The notes under the pieces were generated by a model that saw only the letters and a list, made by a program, of their open reading frames with translations, was not told the origin of the DNA and searched no databases. DNA of 64,000 nt from Siphonodentalium dalli. Taxonomy: Eukaryota; Mollusca; Scaphopoda; Gadilida; Siphonodentaliidae. A program made the translations under genes and the position numbers. This document shows, one piece after another, positions 57,130 through 64,000 of this stretch; positions within the stretch are counted from its first letter, which is position 1; each line of letters opens with the position of its first letter. The stretch is taken from the NCBI GenBank assembly GCA_032622095.1, contig CP136062.1:1240001-1304000 (forward strand), read 5' to 3'.

Positions 57130-58250
57130 GGCATCAGAGATTCTGTGTCTCGTTTTCGGTGGCTTACCGCCGGTGGCTCAAATTTTATCGGGCCAGGCTG
57201 GTTTTCGAACTCGTCCTATACCGAGCAAAAAATTCCTGAAAATTTACTAATTAAGGGCCATAACTGTATAAAATTTTATTGGGCCAGGCTGGTTTTCGAA
57301 CTCGTCCAGGATATTATTGGAAGACACCTATATACCAAATTTTAGTTGAATCGGATGACGTTTGTTGAAGTTATCGCACTATAACGAGCTAAAAAATAAC
57401 GAAAAATGACTAATTAAGGGCCATAATTCTATCAAATTTTATCGGGCCAGGCTGGTTTTCGAACTCGTCCGAAATATTCTTGACAAGTATGTCTATTCCA
57501 AATTTTAAACAAATCGGAGTACGTTTGTTGAAGTTATCGCGCTAACGAGCTAAAAATTCACGAAAAATGACTAATTAAGGGCCATAACTCTATCAAATTT
57601 TATCGGACCGGGCCGGTTTTCTAACTCGTCCGAGGTATTCTTGGGAGACACCTATATATCAAAATTTCAATCAAATAGGATGATGTTTGTTAAATTATCG
57701 CGCTAACGAGCTCAAAATTCGTTCAAAATGACTATTTAAGGACCATATAACTCTATCAAATTTTATCGGACCGGGCCGGTTTTCTAACTCGTCCGAGGTA
57801 TTCTTGGGAGACACCTATATATCAAAATTTCAATCAAATAGGATGATGTTTGTTAAATTATCGCGCTAACGACCTGAAAATTTGTGAAAAAATGACTAAT
57901 TAAGGGCCATAACTCTATAAAATTTTATCGGACCTGGCCGGTTTTCGAACTCGACCGAATATTCTTGGGAGACACCTATATACCAAATTTCAATCAAATC
58001 GGATAACGTTTGTTGAAGTTATCGCGCTAACGAGCTGAAAATTCGTGAAAAATGACTAATTAAGGGCCATAACTCTATCAAATTTTATCGGACCAGGCCG
58101 GTTTTCGAACTCGTCCGAGATATTCTTGGGAGACACCTATATCCCAAATTTCAATCGAATCAGATAACGTTTGTTGAAGTTGTTGCGCTAACGAGCCTAA
58201 AATCAGTGAAAAGTGGCAAAGGGCCATAACTCTGTAATAAATGTGCAGAC
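57130..58250. repeat. 161-165 bp tandem repeat, about 6.5 units
   Basis: The phrase TTTTATCGG(A/G)CC(A/G)GGC(C/T)GG recurs at about 57185, 57277, 57439, 57600, 57765, 57926 and 58087. Each is followed by TTCTTGGGAGACACCTATAT, TTTGTTGAAGTTATCGCGCT and AAGGGCCATAACTCTATCAA. The phrase AAGGGCCATAACTC also occurs in dispersed copies at 44.4 and 62.1 kb. Confidence 0.85.
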
Positions 58251-58435
58251 GAACCCGATTTTTTGTCTGCAGCTTACGTGCATGGATATGTACTCACACA
58301 TTTGTTTTTAATCCGTCAATAAACGGTTGAGTTATAAGCAAAACACGCCGCCCGCCCACCGTCCCTCATCAAACTGGAAGTCGAGTTTTGGAAAAAAAAC
58401 TCGACTAATAAAAACTGTTTGGCTGGACCATTGGT

Positions 58436-59050
58436 GCTAAAAAATGTACACATGGGTCAATTGACCCGGGGAGTGTCATGGGATTGGTGCCATTGACATC
58501 AGATGTCTTAAAAGGACAATAATAATTAATTATACACCCAAAATGGTCGGAATTTTGTAATAAAGATTGCTTCGCATGGGTCAATTGACACGAATATTGT
58601 CACGAGATAGGTGTTGTTAACATCTGATTCAGACGACTTAAAGGGGCATAAACAATTCTAATTTAAAAAATGAATCATATACACAAAATGGTTAGACTCT
58701 GGTCGCTGGAAATTGGTATACAGGGGTAAATTGACCCGGGCAAACTTAAAGGGGAACTTATAGATTATATTATAGAGATGAGCAATTCTTATCAGCTTAA
58801 ACGATATGTAGTAAAATTGGTACACATGGGATCCCATGACTAGGGGAATGTCATGGGATTGGCGCCTTGGACATCAGATGACATAAAGGGGGGTTTGTAA
58901 AATATGTTAACATAGCTTATCAATTAAAAGCATTTATCATCTCAGAAGATATATGGGAAAATTGGTACACAGAGATAATATGAAATTGGGCGTGTCATGG
59001 GATTGGTGCCGTTGACATTAGATGACTTAAAGAAGTACTAGTAATTAGCA
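58436..59050. repeat. diverged tandem repeat
   Basis: TGTCATGGGATTGGTGCC and GACATCAGATGACTTAAAG recur four to five times at 120-150 bp intervals with CATGGGTCAATTGACCCGGG-type phrases. Units are strongly diverged. Confidence 0.65.
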
Positions 59051-60162
59051 ATAAAGAGCGTTTATTATCAACTTAAAAGTAGAGGTAACTTTATCCAGAG
59101 TTTCATGCAATATATATGTGATGCTTATCTCAGGTGACTAATAAATAGTTTAAATGACTGGAGGGGGCACTAATAATGTGTTCATTCTTTACCTGAGCAA
59201 TGCCAGGTACCCTATCTAGTAATTGATACAGATATGATGGACTTATTTTTTGTATGGTGGAATGATTAGGTCCCGCGCTGACAGCACCCCTCCTCTCGTG
59301 CAAGTTTCCTCACCAAGCAGGTACTCACATATCTAAATTATTGTTCCTTCAATACATTGAAACTCCACAAGTACTACAGGGCATCAGATGAATATTTAAA
59401 CTAAACTGTTTAAAAAATGGAAAGATTCTTTGCAAACTTCAAGCTTCTGTTGGCCCATCAGAGGAGATACTGTAGGGAATCTTTTTGAACAAACCACTTT
59501 GATTTTAAATGGAAGTGCGCGACTAAAATATTGTAATCTGTGGGTAACATCAAGTGTGGTTTCTTCACTGCTTCAAGATTGCTGACTAATATTGATTTGA
59601 ATTTATAGATATTGGGATGAAATATCTCCAAATATTGACAGTAGAATTCTTGTCTATAGGCTCTATAAAAGCTGGTAATTTAGTGACACAGCTGGGGGAT
59701 AATACAAATGGAAACACTTTAGAAAGGACTTATTGAAAGATGCAATTGCCCACATGCCTGTAAATATATTCATTATTGACTGAATGTAATGCAGAACCGC
59801 ATGCACTGTATCTGTAATTGATAAACATCTTGCAATGGTTATTTCATTTATAACACTGGTTATACATGTTGGTATATCTTAAAAGGATAAGATATAAAAA
59901 TGTCGTTTCATCTCATCGATAGAGGCAATATTATTTTCATCTCATGCATCCATGAAATGTTGGAAGGTCTTCTCCCCAACTTGTTTTCAGAGGCCATATA
60001 TCCAGGACAATGGAGAGAGAGAGAAAGAGAAATACTGTCAAAACTATTTATTCAAATTCGGGAAAAGTCCATAACAACAATATCTAATATGTGCTCTATA
60101 GTAGTACATACATGTATCTTCAAAGATAAAATGAGAGTTGCACAAAATATTGTATTTAAGAA
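59051..60162. other. intergenic, no gene supported
   Basis: Starts with the recurrent word ATAAAGAGCGTT (59051-59062). The 88-codon frame at 59900-60166 runs into the adjacent MITE and lacks splice or family support. Confidence 0.45.
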
Positions 60163-60312
60163 ATGAATGTAGTGGGTGTGCATGTGTTATTGGGGGACAT
60201 GGCGCTGTGGTCGTTTGGGGACATTGTGCAAAGCGGTTGACACTAAATGTGCCCCAACAACCTATGTGCAGTATCTCTCAATAACACACATGCATAAACC
60301 CACTGCATTCAT
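60163..60312. mobile_element. 150 bp MITE
   Basis: ATGAATGTAGTGGGTGTGCA and its inverse (CCCACTGCATTCAT) form about 32 bp imperfect terminal repeats. The pairing extends into the AAGAA/TTCTT flanks. It is non-coding. Confidence 0.6.
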
Positions 60313-61155
60313 TTCTTTATTTATATAGCTTTTTAATTGTTTATTCCCATAAACAAGACAGTCAATGACTGTGGGTCGCTCACCAGACTTTAAAGACTGA
60401 GAAGACTGAGACTCTGAAGACTACAAGGGTCAGCAATTGACAATAGCACTAAAGACAAGTAGTTCTAAACAGGGACATAGCTGGAGGTTCTCAGATGAGC
60501 AAGGCTCGTCAAATGAAATTTCTAATTGCACACCACTGACAAATCTCCAATCTCTTACCTTTTAAAGAAAACAACCATACCACAGTACTAAGTTCACAAA
60601 AATCCTTTTGCACATCCCTCTTAGATTGAATTTTACAACTGGTACCAGTACTTCAAGCTCTCAAACGTTTGAAAATTACAAACCAAATAAAGTTAAAATT
60701 TGTGGCCAATTTGGTCCAACAGTTTAACCTGAAGTAGGAACATATGGACTGTTGGTTTAAAAACATACATGAGGGAAAAACAAACCAAACTATGAGAACA
60801 ATTCTAATCTATTTTTTATGTGAACATCTAATCTACAACTAATGTTATACCAGGCATGGAATTTTCAACTGTTTAAATTTTGATCAAATAGGGGGTCAAA
60901 ACTCCACCGCTCTACATTCCTTCCCCGTTGCCTCCAACATTGCCCCCACCCAGGCTTCCTAGAAATCAATATTATTATACCAGTACCAAACAGGATAGAG
61001 GAGAGTTAAATCTCTTATCTCTGCCCCTATTAGAACAAATGTGAATCCCCATCTATGAGATCCATTCATCTAGTAATATCAATATACCCCCATTATCCAA
61101 TAGGGTATGATTTCACCTGGATGAGTGGTGGTTAACAAAATAATATTGGGACAGC
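60313..61155. other. intergenic, nothing recognised
   Basis: AT-rich sequence without repeats or exons that I can support. Confidence 0.4.
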
Positions 61156-61276
61156 CAAGTCTGTATTTAGAGTGTCTGACCTCTGCAGAATGAGGTCCAC
61201 AAAAGGTGAATTTAATGACACTATTCCCCAAGGTGGAATAGCACAACATATTCACTCTCTGGGGACCTCATTTCCT
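61156..61276. mobile_element. truncated hAT-type MITE, copy 4
   Basis: CAGAATGAGGTCCACAAAAGG and GGTGAATTTAATGACACTAT face TATTCACTCTCTGGGGACCT. It lacks the outer right terminus seen in 1854-2107. Confidence 0.6.
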
Positions 61277-63496
61277 AACGAGAGGCCAATCACGATCGAC
61301 AGATGTTTAACCCATACCTTGGCGATAGCGATTAGCTATAACTGATAATTGGTCAAAGATATGATCACAGTAATACATATATCAGTACTTAAACTTAAAA
61401 TCAAAAGCTCAAATAATTTGTCTTAAGAAGGGGTTAAAGTATTTGGGGTGGGGGAGGAGTCGATTTAAATCTCATAACTCTGTCCCTATTCACACAATGA
61501 CCTCTCACTGTGAGATCCAATGGTTTAGCCATTAATAAATTTGACAGATAGGATAAACAATTATCCAGCCAGCAGGTTGTTTGTCTTTACCTTCATACAA
61601 CCACCCCCTAGAGCTTTGTAACATATGTCACCACTCAATTAATAACAGATTTCGCTTGGAATGACATCTATTAAAGGTACTCTCATATACTCTGGATATT
61701 GGATGTTCACATGGCAATTTATTGCTATCATTATATTACATGCAACTATTGCAAATAAAATCTTCATATCTTCAAAAAAGGACATCACACCTAATTAATG
61801 GTATACAACTAAAACAAATTGGTGTCAATGAATTTTTTTTTTTTAATTAAATATTTTTTTTATTTAATATAAAAGTTTTTAAATATTTTTTGCGTGTTAA
61901 ATTGAGTGAGGAAATTCAATCTAAAAAAAAAATTTAAATTAAAAAACAAAACAAAAAAAGGGGTCATAACTCCTTTAAAATAAATCGGATCAAACCCAAA
62001 TTCGAACTTGATCTGTATTTTGGGCTGATAATCTCACATACCAAATTTGGTCAATCAGATGAAATTGTTTTTGAGTTATGGCAGCATGTGTAAATTATAA
62101 GTAAAAAAGGGCCATAACCAGCCAAAACTGTAAAAAAAAAAAAAAACTCGATTCAAACCCATATTCGAACTCGAACTGTATTTTGGGCTGAGAAACCTGT
62201 ATACAAAATTTGGTTCCGATCAAATAGAAAATGTTAGAGTTATCGCATTATGCCTAAAGTGTCTACGGACGGACAGACAGACAGATGGATGGATGAACGA
62301 CGAGTGGTCAATCCGGACATTGACACTATGTGTACCATACTATGGTATAGGTACACATAAAAAGTTTTATCTCATGCAGAGTACATGTACAAGAAAAATG
62401 TATCAAAGTTCAAACCTGTTGTGCCTCTTTAATATTTCTATTCACATTTGTAATCAATTGAAATCAATGTCGAAAAAGCTTTCCATTAATATATAAATAA
62501 AACAAACTAGACCTACAGTTCTAAAAGTGTTTTGAATAATTATTTTGTTCTCATAGACTGATACAGAGCTCTCAAGTTGTCTTCCCATGCAACCAACAAA
62601 TCTACTAAACACAATCACATTATTAACCTCAAATAGTAATGCAATTAAACAATAAAACCAGATTATGCCTTTAAGATGAAATTTAAATAACCATGCATAT
62701 AAAATATAAAAGCATAAACATTCCATCTATGATATCTCATCATACGGCCAACACATCTGCTAGCAGTTAATGGACCTATCCGTACGTCCCGCCCACCTGT
62801 AGACTGCATGGTTACTGTTACTACGCACCACAAGCCATCTCAATTGCGCTATCTCTTCAGTGCTAAAATAGCTTCCGATGAGAAAGGACTGTGTTGTTAA
62901 ACGCCATGTAACACGATAATAGGTCCCTTCTGAATATCACGATTTTCAAGATACCTTTGTGTGTATATATGCAACATGTAAAAGTGACTGTCATTAGATA
63001 TAAACAAAAATAGAACCAGTTTTTAAACAAAAAAAAGGTGTGATTGTTAGGCCACTTCCGATAAACAACAAAGATAGATGTTTAGGCATACGTTGAATCA
63101 AACGGTGTAAATGAAGCCATTATGAAACTTCAATATCAAATAGCAAATTTACTATTGAAGCTATGCTAATGGTTCACACCTTGATGCAATAAACCAAACG
63201 TAGGTGTACATGTGGTAATTAATCTATAATCCCTCTTTTGTCGAAATAAATATAACGATATCAGATTACCATACACGAGCGTCCTGAATGAACCCTGGTG
63301 CCATCAGGCCGGATGCAAAGGATTATCAAATAATGGCCTTTTAAAATTGCACATCCTATTTTCCCGTAAATAATGTACATTAAAGAAAATGCCGACTATC
63401 ATGGAGTCAGTTGCATGTTGCCATGTCGAGGCAACAAATGGCACAAAGTGAACTTGTTCGGTGAAGGTTGCGTGTATACACCGTGAAGCACGTGCA
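61277..63496. other. intergenic with dispersed repeat at 61960-62300
   Basis: Two units (GGTCATAACTCCTTTAAAAT; GGGCCATAACCAGCC) with CGAACT(T/C)GA(T/A)CTGTATTTTG belong to the family at 44.4 and 57.1 kb. A (GACA)n tail, GGACGGACAGACAGACAGAT, ends the second unit. An A/T homopolymer-rich stretch lies at 61830-61960. No exon supported. Confidence 0.5.
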
Positions 63497-63624
63497 ATGT
63501 GTGAAATTTCGTGTAATTCTCTTGGTAAACATCTGTTGATTCTCATTTACACATACATTGTCGGAGGAAGCTTTAGATTCTCAAATGGATTCAGTAAGAT
63601 CGACGTTCGCACGAGCTCCTACAG
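63497..63624 (+). CDS. candidate first exon with hydrophobic leader
   Basis: ATG at 63497 opens 42 codons plus two bases to a CAG/GTTAGT donor. The peptide MCEISCNSLGKHLLILIYTY continues with IVGGS, a hydrophobic leader or membrane anchor, then RFSNGFSKIDVRTSSYR. The remainder of the gene would lie beyond the window. Other frames are short. No family recognised. Confidence 0.35.
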
Positions 63625-64000
63625 GTTAGTGCGAATAGCAGACAGTCGAACTCAATATTACCACGATGTTATAACAGCAACAAATGTATACATTTAGAAC
63701 GAAAAACACTTCACATAAAACACATACTCGCGGCACAATTAATATTCATAACGCATCACCGATCGGGACTACTATTTCCACGTTTTAGTCTGAAATCTGT
63801 TATATATAAATATTGAAATTTAAATAACACTAGGATCCGAGTGTGGTCGGTGGCATTATTTAATCCAGCCTAAAGAGATGTCATAGTTACTTTTTTTTAT
63901 TTAGGAAACCGAACTAAAACATGTATAAATATCGTTCGTCAATCGGACATGTTCCACATGCACATATCAACACCATTGTAGCTTTTTAAGACATATTTTG
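63625..64000. other. window end, nothing recognised
   Basis: AT-rich sequence, likely intronic if the preceding exon is real. Confidence 0.3.

Overview
The window looks like non-coding-rich nuclear DNA from an aquatic invertebrate. The most likely source is a lophotrochozoan such as a bivalve mollusc, because it carries dispersed GGCCATAACTCT-type repeats together with very frequent ACCGGTA and TACATGTA words; this assignment is an inference from repeat style, not a match. The genes have introns, there is no operon layout, and most open reading frames are chance frames inside repeats. I see no rRNA, tRNA gene or CRISPR array.

Host genes are sparse. On the minus strand at 4151-10204 there are five convincing exons of a gene whose fourth exon resembles the DUF4806 domain. 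At 46751-47049 (minus) there is a small candidate secreted-peptide gene with a TATA box, a signal peptide and a possible 107 bp intron. Other candidate exons lie at 1396-1540 (-), 40251-40456 (+, with a poly(A) signal), 41003-41110 (-), 56436-56535 (+) and 63497-63624 (+).

The rest is a dense, nested set of mobile and satellite DNA. At 1.8-5.1 kb and 15.4 kb there are TTAA-flanked (piggyBac-type) miniature elements, one of which contains a hAT-type miniature element with an 8 bp target duplication. Foldback elements at 10.3, 10.9 and 16.2 kb share a core. A TTAA-flanked composite occupies 18.5-20.4 kb. A 3,990 bp element with identical 53 bp terminal inverted repeats and a 9 bp target duplication (Mutator-like) sits at 23388-27377 inside a tandem-repeat field. 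A satellite at 30.7-32.7 kb has a 306 bp unit that alternates in two subtypes (612 bp dimer). Helitron-like sequences occur at 21.0, 34.0 and 48.2 kb, and as a head-to-tail array at 51.2-54.7 kb. Minisatellites and degraded repeats follow at 43.4, 57.1 and 58.4 kb.

The most unusual object is a 3.75 kb element at 35222-38973. It has roughly 570-590 bp terminal inverted repeats carrying long GGC runs. Inside is a tightly packed minus-strand gene string with stop/start overlaps, ending in a virus-type packaging ATPase flanked by zinc fingers. A single in-frame amber codon divides that ATPase between its Walker A and Walker B regions. No capsid, polymerase, integrase or transposase gene is visible. 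The inner ends of its inverted repeats contain the same core as the small foldback elements elsewhere in the window, which suggests a family relationship.
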